Of a DNA stretch of 64,000 nt, positions 9,525 to 17,836 are shown piece after piece. This DNA comes from Candidatus Hebobacterum abditum. GTDB taxonomy: Bacteria > Armatimonadota > Hebobacteria > Hebobacterales > Hebobacteraceae. Where the stretch lies: assembly GCA_029821875.1 (NCBI GenBank), contig JALGXW010000006.1, positions 1 through 64,000 of the forward strand. Direction: 5' to 3'. The notes below the pieces were generated by a model. It made no database searches. It saw only the letters and a list, made by a program, of their open reading frames with translations, and was not told the origin of the DNA. How positions within the stretch are numbered: position 1 is the first letter of the stretch; the number at the start of each line of letters is the position of its first letter. The position numbers were made by a program, and so were the translations under genes.

Positions 9525-10313
9525 TTAGAGGAAGAGCGACTTCGCGAAGGCGATGTCGTCTGCTACGAGGCGATCTACCGCGGCCTCGTCGTCATACTCG
9601 GCGGTCAGGCAAACGACACCCCGGTACTTCCGCCTCTTCAGCTCGGCCGCCACTCGTGGCCACGAAGCCAGGCCCTGCCGGCCGGAGGTCCAGTGCACTC
9701 GCCACTCCGCAGACTCCGCCTCCGGTCTGTTCACGCGCTGCCAGAAGGCATTCTTCAGGTTCACCATGCACAAATGCGACCATATGATGTCGATCGCCAT
9801 CTCGGGATCTTCGCCATTGAGGGCGTTGTGCGCGGCGTCCCAGACCGCGCCCACGTGTTTGGGATCGTAGCTCCCGATGAGGTGGAGCAGCCCCGACGCG
9901 TTCGCCACGTAGCGGTCGCAGTGGTTCTGGACGCCGAGCTTGACGCCGTGCCTGTCCAGGAGCGGCACGAGTGCATCGTACTCCCGGCGCAGGCGCTCAA
10001 CAGATGCCAGGTACCCCTCTTGGCCGATCTCCGCCATGACGCGGATGATCGGCACCCTCGCCTCGGCACATGCTGCGATCGTCGCTTCATCTGTCGGGCC
10101 GGCGACGCTTGCGATCTCAATGCCGACGTCGCGCATGGTCCGGACAGCCGTGGGCAGATCTGCCGCGACAGTCTCAGGCGTGACCTGGAAGCCGGGTCGG
10201 ACCGGCAGCTCGATGGCGCCAAATCCGAGGGCCTTGATATGCTGTGCCAGCTCAGGCAAGGGCAACTTCCACGGCTTCGTGAACACCGAGAAGACGACTC
10301 CGTCTGCACCCAC
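9525..10313 (-). CDS. Sugar phosphate isomerase/epimerase family protein
   Basis: 262 residues from GTG 10313, which has GAGGAGG just upstream; the open frame extends further but into the divergent intergenic region. Second xylose isomerase-like TIM barrel in the window. Supporting motifs are 'KLGVQNHCDRYV' in place of the usual Glu segment, 'GAVWDAAHNALNG' (Asp, His), 'HLCMVNLKNAFW' and the final 'RGVVCLTAEYDD' (Glu). The Glu at the first metal position is replaced by Gln in 'VQNH', so metal binding may differ from the canonical form. Divergent from the GH57 gene. Substrate unknown. Confidence 0.75.
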   Translation of the reverse strand: MGADGVVFSVFTKPWKLPLPELAQHIKALGFGAIELPVRPGFQVTPETVAADLPTAVRTMRDVGIEIASVAGPTDEATIAACAEARVPIIRVMAEIGQEGYLASVERLRREYDALVPLLDRHGVKLGVQNHCDRYVANASGLLHLIGSYDPKHVGAVWDAAHNALNGEDPEMAIDIIWSHLCMVNLKNAFWQRVNRPEAESAEWRVHWTSGRQGLASWPRVAAELKRRKYRGVVCLTAEYDDEAAVDRLVADDIAFAKSLFL

Positions 10314-10507
10314 TTCTCGCCTCCTCAGTCCCGCGCCGGTCAGGGACCCCACTGTCTTGGCCCTGGCCGTCGCCCGCTCCTGTCGGTGGCAGCCGGACAC
10401 AGGAGTGCAGGCCAAGCCGAGGGAAGCCTTACGATGCGGCCGGCAACGAGGGCAACGAGTCTCGCGGAGCCCGAGCGACAAGACAACTCCCACTCCGAGG
10501 TGCATCG

Positions 10508-12451
10508 GTGACCAGTCTGAATCTCGCCCTGTGCCTGCACAATCATCAGCCCGTGGGCAACTTCGACCACATCGTAGAGAACGCCTATCGCCAGGCTTAC
10601 AGGCCGCTGCTTGATGTCCTCGCGGGCACGCCACATGTCAAGCTGATGCTCCACTACTCCGGCTTCCTGCTGTCCTGGCTGAGGGACAATCATCCCGAGA
10701 CCTTCGATTGCATTGGCGACCTCGTGTGCGAGGGCCGCGTGGAACTCCTCACGGGCGGCTTCTACGAACCTATTCTCCCGCTCATTCCCGACCGGGACAA
10801 GCAAGGCCAGATCGAGGCCCTTACCTCCTACATCGAGCATCACTTCGGCGCCACCCCGAGGGGGTCGTGGCTCACCGAGCGCGTTTGGCAGCCGGACCTC
10901 GTCGGCCCGCTGAAGAGGGCCGGGGTCCGCTACACGGTGATCGATGACAACAACTTCGAGACCGCGGGGGTCGCCGAGACAGACAGCCTCGGACACTTCA
11001 CGCTCACCGGGCCGAACGGACAGGAGATACAGGTCTTCCCCATCAACCGCGCCCTCCGCCAGGCCGTCCCGTTCAAGGAGCCGGAGGTCGTTATGGAGCA
11101 CCTCCAGGAGCTGGCCGGCGACGGCGATCGTCTGGCGTTGTTTGCGGACGACGGCGAGAAGCTGGGTGACTGGCCGGGAACTCACAAGCTGGTCTACTCG
11201 GAGGGTTGGCTGGGTCGGTTCTTCGAGCTCATCGCTGACAACAGTGATTGGCTGCACGTCACGACTCTGGGAGAGTTCCTCGAAGCGGTTCCCTCCAGAG
11301 GAGAGATCGACCTGCCGGCCGGGTCCTACGGGGAGATGATGGAATGGTCGGGTGGCTCCTGGTGGAACTTCCTCTCTCGGTACCCGGAGAGCAACCTTTT
11401 GCACCGCAAGATGCTGGCGGTCAGCGACGCGGTGGCCGCATTGCCCGCGGCCGAAAGGAGGGCCGAAGAGGCCCGAGACCACCTCTTCAGGGGCCAGTCC
11501 AACGATCCCTACTGGCACGGCGTCTTCGGCGGCCTGTACCTGCTGCACTTGCGGGCCGGCAACTACCGCAGCTTGCTTCGAGCCGAGAACATCGCTCAAC
11601 CAGGCCGCGGACTGAACGTTGAGGAAGTGGACTTCGATGGCGACGGCAATGAGGAGGTCCTGGTCACGTCACCCCAGATGAACTGCTACCTTCATCGAGT
11701 CGGCGGTCAGATCTTCGAACTCGACTACCGTCCCGCGGCCTGGAATCTCCTCGCCACCCTCTCCCGCAGACCTGAGCCCTATCACGAGGAGCGGGTGAGC
11801 GCTGAGTATGACTGGTACCCGCGGCGCGCTCTCGTCGATCACTTCTTCCGGGACAACGTGACCATTGACGCCTTCGCGGCCTGCCGATACGGGGAGCAGG
11901 GAGATTTCGTCGATCACCATTACGAGGCCGAGGTCGCCGAGGGAGACGAAGCAACAGTTGTCGTGCTCCGCCGCGATGGCGGCGTGTGGGTCGGCGACGA
12001 TTTCCTGCCGGTCATCGTCAGCAAACGGCTCTCATTCGATCAGAAGGAGCCGAGATTGGGTGTGGCCTACGAGGTGCAGAACGCCAGTGACAGCCCCCTC
12101 CCGCTGTGGTTCGCATGCGAGCTCAACCTGGCTCTGTCCGCCGGCAGCGGCGAGGGGAGGCACTACGAACTAGACGGCGCGCGCAGGCCGCTCTCCTCCC
12201 AAACGGAGAGCCACTCGGGCATCGGGGGCCTCGCGCTGGTGGATGAATGGGTCGGTTTACGCGCCAAGCTCGAATTCGAGGAGCCCTGCGACATCTGGAC
12301 GTTCCCAGTCGAGACGATGTCTCACGGACTCGAGGGACTGACCCGGTCGTACCAGGGGACCTGCGTCGTCCCGCACTGGCGCATTGCCCCGGCCGCCGAC
12401 CGCCCGTGGTCGGTGCGGTTCACGCTGAGCCTGGAGCCGGCAAAGGGATAA
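10508..12451 (+). CDS. Glycoside hydrolase family 57, 4-alpha-glucanotransferase-like
   Basis: 647 residues from GTG 10508, close to the 659 residues of the Thermococcus litoralis glucanotransferase. GH57 conserved regions appear in order: 'HNHQPVGNF' (residues 11-19), 'GGFYEPILP', 'WLTERVWQP' with the nucleophile Glu124, and 'LFADDGEKLG' with the general acid Asp214. The C-terminal half (from about 380) matches the beta-sandwich of these enzymes, including 'YEVQNASDSPLPLWFACELNLAL'-type strands. It would rearrange or shorten alpha-1,4-glucans in the cytoplasm, for glycogen or maltodextrin use. No signal peptide. Confidence 0.88.
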   Translation: MTSLNLALCLHNHQPVGNFDHIVENAYRQAYRPLLDVLAGTPHVKLMLHYSGFLLSWLRDNHPETFDCIGDLVCEGRVELLTGGFYEPILPLIPDRDKQGQIEALTSYIEHHFGATPRGSWLTERVWQPDLVGPLKRAGVRYTVIDDNNFETAGVAETDSLGHFTLTGPNGQEIQVFPINRALRQAVPFKEPEVVMEHLQELAGDGDRLALFADDGEKLGDWPGTHKLVYSEGWLGRFFELIADNSDWLHVTTLGEFLEAVPSRGEIDLPAGSYGEMMEWSGGSWWNFLSRYPESNLLHRKMLAVSDAVAALPAAERRAEEARDHLFRGQSNDPYWHGVFGGLYLLHLRAGNYRSLLRAENIAQPGRGLNVEEVDFDGDGNEEVLVTSPQMNCYLHRVGGQIFELDYRPAAWNLLATLSRRPEPYHEERVSAEYDWYPRRALVDHFFRDNVTIDAFAACRYGEQGDFVDHHYEAEVAEGDEATVVVLRRDGGVWVGDDFLPVIVSKRLSFDQKEPRLGVAYEVQNASDSPLPLWFACELNLALSAGSGEGRHYELDGARRPLSSQTESHSGIGGLALVDEWVGLRAKLEFEEPCDIWTFPVETMSHGLEGLTRSYQGTCVVPHWRIAPAADRPWSVRFTLSLEPAKG

Positions 12452-12486
12452 GCTGTTGGCGACACGCGAGGCATGACTGGCAGCAG

Positions 12487-13998
12487 CTACTTCCTGTTCA
12501 CCTCTACCTCCAGGTGGTCCGGATTCGTGCCCGCCTGCGTCAACGGAACGCGCCATGTCATGAGGTCGTGCCGCGGGTAGTCGCCGCCGCCCTGTCCGAA
12601 GCGAGTGATCCACTCACCGAAGTCGTAGACGAGGTGGTCGCCGTCACCTATCAGGCCCTCAAAGGCCTCACGAAGCGTCGAGAGGACCGGGCCGGCGCAG
12701 AAGCACTCGTAGTGCAGCCGGTAGAACTCGGGCACCACGAGCCACTGCCCTGAGCCATCTTCAACTCGAGTCCCTTCTTCGACGGTGTCGAGGCCTGAGT
12801 CCACAGGCGCGAGGCGCGGCGGAAGAACACACATCGCGCCTTCCTTCACGCAGCGCTGCACGGCCCTCATCGTATTGTCGCTGATCATCAGGCCGCTCAG
12901 GAAGATCAAGCCAAGGCCCGCAAGCGTCTCGTAGCCGACCTGGTGGTCGTAGACAGCGACGTTGTCCAGGGGCACGAAGAGTGTGCGGCATCCGAAGCGC
13001 CGCGCTTCCCACTGATGGGATAGCGAGTCGGTGCGCACGAACCCGTGCGACAGGAGGCTCCAGATGCTGAGCCACTCCGTGTTCTCCGGCCCCGCGGGCA
13101 CATGTCCATAGAGGGGCCCTGGATACTCGCCGAGATACCTCTGCCGCTCGTCGAAGCATGTATCGTCGAATCGTATGATGGCGGTCCTCGGCCTGAAATC
13201 GCGCCAAGAGTACGGTCGAGGGTGATCGGGGACGTAGTCCTGCAGGAAGTCCTCGTAGGCGGCCTCTATCTCTTGCCCGACGGGATGATTGTTCGATAGC
13301 CGCGCGCCGCCCTCCACGTAGATCTGGCTTGCGCCCGACCAATAGGCCAGGAGGAGAGCCGAGCGGAAGCGCTCGGCCGAGTGGCCGATGGTCTCGTTGT
13401 GCCACCAGTAGTCTACGTCGACCCAGAAGTCCACGTCATACTGGCGCGCGGCGCCCATCGCAACCGCCAACATCGCCGGCCCGCAGGTCTCCTTGAGGAT
13501 CTTCGGGCTGACGCTGAGCCCAGCCAGAGCAGAACTGTGCATCATCACGGGGAAGAGGAACTCTACGGCCGCCGGCTTCCCGTCGGCGGTGCAGGCCTGG
13601 CTCCTCTTGCGGAGCGAAGAGAGGACGGATTCCCGCGCAGCGGCCAGGCCGAGTCCGTCGGTCTCAGCGAGGAAGTGTTTCTCCTGATAGCCGTAGTACG
13701 CGATCACCGGCCAGTGGGCGTTGATCTGCATGTGATCGGCTTCGTCGAGCATGAAGCCGAGAAAGCCAGGGCGCCCCGCGAGGTGCTGCTTGAGCTGCTC
13801 AGGCGGCACCCAGCCGAGGGGCGCGCCTTCGAAGTTGAGCACGTACTGCACGCCGCTCGAGTCGCAATCGTCGAGCGCCGATGGCAACAGCTCGACCCTG
13901 TCTCGAAAATGCAGGTCGACGAAGTCCACGCCGAACCTCCCCGCCCTCTCGACAGCGTCCTCGGTTCCCGTGGTAAGTCCGAACAACGGCTGGCTCAT
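12487..13998 (-). CDS. Conserved protein of unknown function, TIM-barrel-like
   Basis: 503 residues, ATG preceded by GAGGAGG at 7 nt. I do not recognise the family. The first 300 residues alternate strands and helices like a (beta/alpha)8 barrel, with acidic segments 'FLGFMLDEADHMQIN' and 'VDFWVDVDYWWHNET' followed by 'GASQIYVEGGARLSNNHPVG', resembling glycosidase active-site strands. The last 200 residues resemble a glutaminase-like flavodoxin domain ('LGLIFLSGLMISDNTMRAVQ') that often follows such barrels in GH42-like enzymes. No signal peptide. A polysaccharide- or glycoside-active enzyme is possible, but no family is claimed. Confidence 0.7.
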   Translation of the reverse strand: MSQPLFGLTTGTEDAVERAGRFGVDFVDLHFRDRVELLPSALDDCDSSGVQYVLNFEGAPLGWVPPEQLKQHLAGRPGFLGFMLDEADHMQINAHWPVIAYYGYQEKHFLAETDGLGLAAARESVLSSLRKRSQACTADGKPAAVEFLFPVMMHSSALAGLSVSPKILKETCGPAMLAVAMGAARQYDVDFWVDVDYWWHNETIGHSAERFRSALLLAYWSGASQIYVEGGARLSNNHPVGQEIEAAYEDFLQDYVPDHPRPYSWRDFRPRTAIIRFDDTCFDERQRYLGEYPGPLYGHVPAGPENTEWLSIWSLLSHGFVRTDSLSHQWEARRFGCRTLFVPLDNVAVYDHQVGYETLAGLGLIFLSGLMISDNTMRAVQRCVKEGAMCVLPPRLAPVDSGLDTVEEGTRVEDGSGQWLVVPEFYRLHYECFCAGPVLSTLREAFEGLIGDGDHLVYDFGEWITRFGQGGGDYPRHDLMTWRVPLTQAGTNPDHLEVEVNRK

Positions 13999-14223
13999 GC
14001 CTCGGCCTCCTCACCACCCCGTGTCCCGACCCCAGGGCGCAGCGCGTCCAGAGCGGGGCACTCGCGGGGCGACGATGAGACCGATATGCTGCACGGCCGG
14101 CCGATTCCCCTTCCCCGTACACGGGAAGCCTTCGGCGCGGCGGACCAGGTCAGGAAACGCTGAACCAGGCTACCGGTGGCAGGCGAACTCTGAATGGGCG
14201 ACAGGTGTCAGTGCGGCTCAGCG

Positions 14224-14439
14224 CTACTTCCGGACGGACATGCTCAGGGGCGCGGGACTCATCACCCGGGAGCGAGAGCCTGGCGCGCTCACCGCAGCGG
14301 CAGAGGGGGCACGCGTCGTCCGAACCAGGGCACCCTTCGGGACGACGGTTCCCGGATTCAGAACGACGTTGCAGCCCGTCCGCGCCCCGGCGCCAGCAGC
14401 TGACGGCAAGGGCACGTCGACGCGCACTTGGGGCCGCTT
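14224..14439 (-). pseudogene. In-frame relic after truncated glmM (acyltransferase- or GlmM-tail-like)
   Basis: Directly after the TAG that ends the glmM frame, the same frame stays open for about 70 codons. It begins KRPQVRVDV, which lines up without gaps with the domain 3-4 junction of E. coli GlmM ('FPQILVNV'), and then reads 'GCNVVLNPGTVVPKGALV', more like a hexapeptide left-handed helix of acetyltransferases than the GlmM phosphate loop. It may be a decayed C-terminal domain or a fragment of a neighbouring gene. The rest of the gap back to 13998 holds no gene that I can support, only the upstream region of the 503-residue gene. Confidence 0.45.
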
Positions 14440-15534
14440 CTAGAAGGGGACAGAGAATACGGAAACTGGCCTGCCGCTGCGGGCCGCCATGCCCAGCACC
14501 GACAGACCTGTGTAGAGTCCGTCCGCGACGGGCAGGTGTGGCCCAAAGATGACATGCCCGGATGTCTCTCCGCCCAGCACCGTTCCGGTTCTCTGCATCT
14601 CGGCCGCAACATACCTATCTCCCACCCGCGCCCGGATGAGTCGACAGCCCATTGAATGCAGGAACTCTTCAAGGCCGGTGTTCGTCATCACCGTGCCCAC
14701 AACGGTGCCGTTCGTCAGCCGACCTCGGGCCGCCAGATCTGCCGCCCACACGGCAAGGATTTGGTCGCCATCCATCACGCAGCCCGACTCGTCCACGACG
14801 GCCACTCGATCGCCGTCACCATCGAAGGCAAGACCGGCGTGCGCGCCATGGTCGCGCACCGTCTGGGAGAGCCGCTCTGGGATGACGGCGCCGCCCTCGT
14901 TGATGTTACGACCGTTCGGGGTGGAGTTGATCGCCACGACCTCGGCCCCCAAGCGGCGAAGAACATCTGGCGCGATGGCGCACATCGCGCCGTGACCACA
15001 ATCGACGGCCACGGTCATCCCTCGCAGCTCACGGCCGAACACCTGCAAGAGATATCCTCGGTAGCGGCCCAACAGTCCGTTCCTCGCGCAGACCCGACCC
15101 ACGAACCGAGGCCAAGCACGTGTCTCCTCTGCTGCGGCTCGCCTCGCGATGTCCGTTTCCGCCGAATCAGAGAGCTTGCGGCCACCGGGACCGAAGAGCT
15201 TAAAGCCGTTGTAGTCGTAGGCGTTGTGAGAAGCGGACACCATGACTGCACCCGCGAGATCGAGTTCCCTGGCAAGGAAGGCTACCGCGGGCACCGGCAT
15301 GACGCCACCCGGAATCACGTCCGCGCCGCCCGCACACAGACCCGCCGACAGAGCCGCTTCCAGAACATCCCCCGAGAGTCGCGTGTCCTTTGCCACAAGG
15401 AATCGGGGACGGTGCGTGAGTGGGCTGACCCGCGCAGCCACGGCACGACCCAGGCCCAGGGCGAGGTCCGGAGTCAGGTCCACCATGGCGCGTCCGCGCA
15501 CGCCGTCTGTGCCAAACATGCTGGTTTTACGCAT
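14440..15534 (-). CDS. glmM: Phosphoglucosamine mutase-like protein, C-terminally truncated
   Basis: 364 residues against about 445 for GlmM. Start 'FGTDGVRG' is diagnostic. Domain 1 has the phosphoserine loop 'VSASHNAYDYNGFK' (with Ala in place of the usual Pro), domain 2 has 'GLAFDGDGDRVAVVD' for Mg2+, and domain 3 has 'GGETSGHVIF'. The frame ends in TAG just where domain 4, with the phosphate-binding SGTEP loop, should begin. It would isomerise glucosamine-6-P to glucosamine-1-P for cell-wall precursors, but without domain 4 activity is doubtful. Could be a nonsense mutation, a read-through case, or a functional short paralogue. The promoter region carries tandem repeats shared with the divergent regulator. 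Confidence 0.8.
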   Translation of the reverse strand: MRKTSMFGTDGVRGRAMVDLTPDLALGLGRAVAARVSPLTHRPRFLVAKDTRLSGDVLEAALSAGLCAGGADVIPGGVMPVPAVAFLARELDLAGAVMVSASHNAYDYNGFKLFGPGGRKLSDSAETDIARRAAAEETRAWPRFVGRVCARNGLLGRYRGYLLQVFGRELRGMTVAVDCGHGAMCAIAPDVLRRLGAEVVAINSTPNGRNINEGGAVIPERLSQTVRDHGAHAGLAFDGDGDRVAVVDESGCVMDGDQILAVWAADLAARGRLTNGTVVGTVMTNTGLEEFLHSMGCRLIRARVGDRYVAAEMQRTGTVLGGETSGHVIFGPHLPVADGLYTGLSVLGMAARSGRPVSVFSVPF

Positions 15535-15556
15535 CCCTTCTCTACCTCTGCAATAA

Positions 15557-15588
15557 GTACAAGTAGAGTACCATAAAATACCATAACG
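15557..15588. promoter_or_regulatory. Three tandem 10-11 bp repeats (TACCATA-type), putative RHH operator
   Basis: TAC triplets recur at 15558, 15569 and 15579, within repeats GTACAAGTAG, GTACCATAAA and ATACCATAAC. The spacing is one helical turn, so the copies face the same side of DNA. This AT-rich patch lies in the divergent region between glmM and an RHH gene, over the likely glmM promoter (TTGATC on the minus strand at 15588-15593). RHH dimers commonly bind such tandem half-sites; binding by the adjacent regulator is inference. Confidence 0.5.
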
Positions 15589-15622
15589 ATCAACTCCATG
15601 GCATCAGGCCTGGCAGGAGTGG

Positions 15623-15652
15623 TTGCGAAGCGACCCCAGACTGGGGTAGAAT
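15623..15652 (+). promoter_or_regulatory. Promoter with palindromic operator in its spacer, for RHH gene
   Basis: TTGCGA (15623-15628) and TAGAAT (15647-15652) are 18 nt apart. The spacer holds a perfect inverted repeat, ACCCCAG-A-CTGGGGT (15633-15647), exactly between the two hexamers, where a bound repressor would block polymerase. The expected start point near 15659 leaves about 22 nt before ATG 15681. Confidence 0.55.
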
Positions 15653-15680
15653 GCGCCAGAACAGGTTCAGAGGATGGCAT

Positions 15681-16505
15681 ATGGCGCCCAGGAGCAACTC
15701 CGGCTCGGACATGGTGGCCGTCACCAATCAGTATCCCAGAAACCTTCTGGACGCGCTCAACGAACTGGCCGGGATCACTCACAGCCCGAAGGCGCACCAT
15801 CTCCGAGAAGCGTTGCGCAACTATCTAGAGGCCAGGGGGCAACTGCCGCGGTCGCTGTGGGAGTTCTGTCGGGACCAGGTTCCCGTCATCGTCTCTTCGA
15901 CAGACGATCAGCCCACAGCCAGCCTGCCGGAGATGTACGCTCTCATACAGCTAGGGGATCACGTCTTCCCATCCAGGCTGGATGTGTACCTCGACAGCGA
16001 CTCAGCATGGAAGCGCGCCGCCGACTTGTACGGCAGCTTCATCGTCCTCGGCGGCCCTCGGCAGAACCGAGTCGCTTCGGACCTGCTCCATCAGTGGCGC
16101 TCGCTGATCCCGTTCGAGTTGGGGGACAGCGAGTCGGGGCCAAGCAGAGGCTATGCTGTACGCAACACCGAGACGGGTGAGACCTGGACGCCTGATGCGG
16201 CCACCGGCGATCGGGTTGCGACCGATTTCAACGACTTCGGGCTTGTGGTGAAGGCTCCCAGTCCGGATCGGTCAGGCACGTGCCTCGTGCTGGCAGGCTG
16301 CCACGCGTTCGGAACGCACGCCGCTGTTCGGGCACTGACCGACGCGCGATCGGTATCGATCATCACGCGCCTGCTTCCGTCAAGCGATGCTCACTTCGCG
16401 GCGGTGGTACAAGTCCGCGCGCGAAACTTCTGGCCCGAGCCGCCCGTGGTCGCCGACCTCGTCGTCATCCCAGGTGAGGACCGCAGCGATCAGGGGGCCT
16501 CCTGA
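15681..16505 (+). CDS. Ribbon-helix-helix regulator with uncharacterised C-terminal sensor-like domain
   Basis: 274 residues from ATG 15681, which has AGAGGA at 6 nt; the earlier in-frame ATG 15651 falls inside the -10 hexamer and is rejected. Residues about 12-52 ('VAVTNQYPRNLLDALNELAG' then a helix ending 'LREALRNYLEARG') look like a CopG/Arc-type RHH DNA-binding domain. The rest contains 'SFIVLGGPRQNRVASDLL' and 'NDFGLVVKAPSP...LAGCHAFGTHAAVRAL', a domain seen in other HTH-linked proteins but with no function known to me; the glycine motif suggests ligand binding. Very likely autoregulated through the palindrome and repeats upstream. Confidence 0.65.
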   Translation: MAPRSNSGSDMVAVTNQYPRNLLDALNELAGITHSPKAHHLREALRNYLEARGQLPRSLWEFCRDQVPVIVSSTDDQPTASLPEMYALIQLGDHVFPSRLDVYLDSDSAWKRAADLYGSFIVLGGPRQNRVASDLLHQWRSLIPFELGDSESGPSRGYAVRNTETGETWTPDAATGDRVATDFNDFGLVVKAPSPDRSGTCLVLAGCHAFGTHAAVRALTDARSVSIITRLLPSSDAHFAAVVQVRARNFWPEPPVVADLVVIPGEDRSDQGAS

Positions 16506-16565
16506 GCGCCGCCGCCGCTGCGCACAGTCTTTGGGCCCGCCTACGTCCGGGCCTCTACCTACTCG

Positions 16566-17567
16566 TCACCGTCGGCCGAAGTACTGCCGCACGCACTCCC
16601 AGATGGCGGGGTCCTCCCCCATCAATACCCAGAAGCAAATTCCTGCGAGGTCGAGGGAGTCAACGGTCTCCAAGTGACTTTGGGTGCTCTTGGCATCGGT
16701 CACATAGAGCAGATGGATGTGTTCCTCGGCATTCTTGTAGCGAATGAGACCCACATCCCAGTGCGGCAGCCAGGCGCGGCCGATCTCCGATTCCTTCTCG
16801 CGGGCAGCGATCCACTCGTAATCATAGATCTGACGCGACTTGGTGGGGTCCATTACGTCCCAGTCAACCGAGTAGGTCGGCAGGCCCATCACGATCTTGT
16901 GTCGCGGGACCTGGGCGCCCAGGCACTCCATGCGCTCCCTCGCCCACGGGGCCGTCGAAGTTGGCCCGAGGACAGGTGTCGAGGGGTAGAAGAAGTCGTA
17001 GTTCATCGGGCGCATGTGGTCCACATAGCGTCCGATGACCGACCAATCGAGGAAGGGAAGCGAGCCATCTCTCGCATATGCACGAGACGGCGCGCTCGTG
17101 CATATGCTCACCATCTTGTTCTCAGCGTGGAGCGCCTCCGAGAGTTTGCGGATGAAGTCAGCGAATGCGAAGCGCTCCTGCGGCGCCAGGTGCTCAAAGT
17201 CGATGTCTACGCCGTCCGCGCCAGTCTCACGGCATTCGCCGACCATGTTGCCGATGAGCGCCTCGATGGACGCGGGCGACTCGCTGAGCTCCGTCCACGT
17301 TTCCCTGAGGCCGCTGTAGTCGTTCAGAACCGACACGCCGAGCTCGCGGAACCTCTCGGTCAACTCCTTGCGGTCGCGGGCGGGCCACCCCGTGGGAAGC
17401 GAACCATCGGCCTGCGCGTGATGGCACATAAGGATGACCTGGTCGAAGATGTCCTGGAACTCGGCGGCGACTTCGACCGCGTGCTCTGCGTGGTCCTGAA
17501 GTACCCAAGCGGACACGAGGCGCCGGCTCTTAGGCGGCCTGGAAACTGGGTTCGTATCGGCAGCCAC
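16566..17567 (-). CDS. Glycoside hydrolase family 18-like protein
   Basis: 333 residues from GTG 17567. The GH18 catalytic motif DxxDxDxE is intact as 'DGVDIDFEHL' (near residue 140), followed by 'MRPMNYDFFYPST' (the M-x-Y-D strand) and 'MGLPTYSVDW', and ending 'GICFWVLMGED' in place of the usual terminal Trp strand. It probably cleaves beta-1,4-N-acetylglucosamine-containing glycans such as chitin or peptidoglycan, like spore-lytic YdhD/YaaH enzymes. No signal peptide is visible, so a cytoplasmic or non-classical location is implied. Confidence 0.85.
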   Translation of the reverse strand: MAADTNPVSRPPKSRRLVSAWVLQDHAEHAVEVAAEFQDIFDQVILMCHHAQADGSLPTGWPARDRKELTERFRELGVSVLNDYSGLRETWTELSESPASIEALIGNMVGECRETGADGVDIDFEHLAPQERFAFADFIRKLSEALHAENKMVSICTSAPSRAYARDGSLPFLDWSVIGRYVDHMRPMNYDFFYPSTPVLGPTSTAPWARERMECLGAQVPRHKIVMGLPTYSVDWDVMDPTKSRQIYDYEWIAAREKESEIGRAWLPHWDVGLIRYKNAEEHIHLLYVTDAKSTQSHLETVDSLDLAGICFWVLMGEDPAIWECVRQYFGRR

Positions 17568-17836
17568 TAGCTTCTCTCCTTCCTCTCAAGCCTCGATGCG
17601 GTGGGTTCAGATACACGGCCTGAGTGGGCAGTTCCTGCCAACCCGCTCTACGCGTTGTCGGCCCTGCCGGGCATGCCCTCATCGCTTGGCCGCAGTGTAG
17701 TCCCTCGCGATGATGTCGGTCGCGTGTGCCCATAGTGGGGACGGGCGAAGGTTGTCACCGGCGCGACTCGTATCGTGTTAACCATCCTGTCGAAGGTGCG
17801 GACCCTCGGGGCCGCACGAAGATCGGAGGTTGTTGC

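Noticed and set aside
15651-15680. ATG 15651 as start of the RHH regulator
   Set aside because: It overlaps the predicted -10 hexamer and has no ribosome site, whereas ATG 15681 has AGAGGA at 6 nt.
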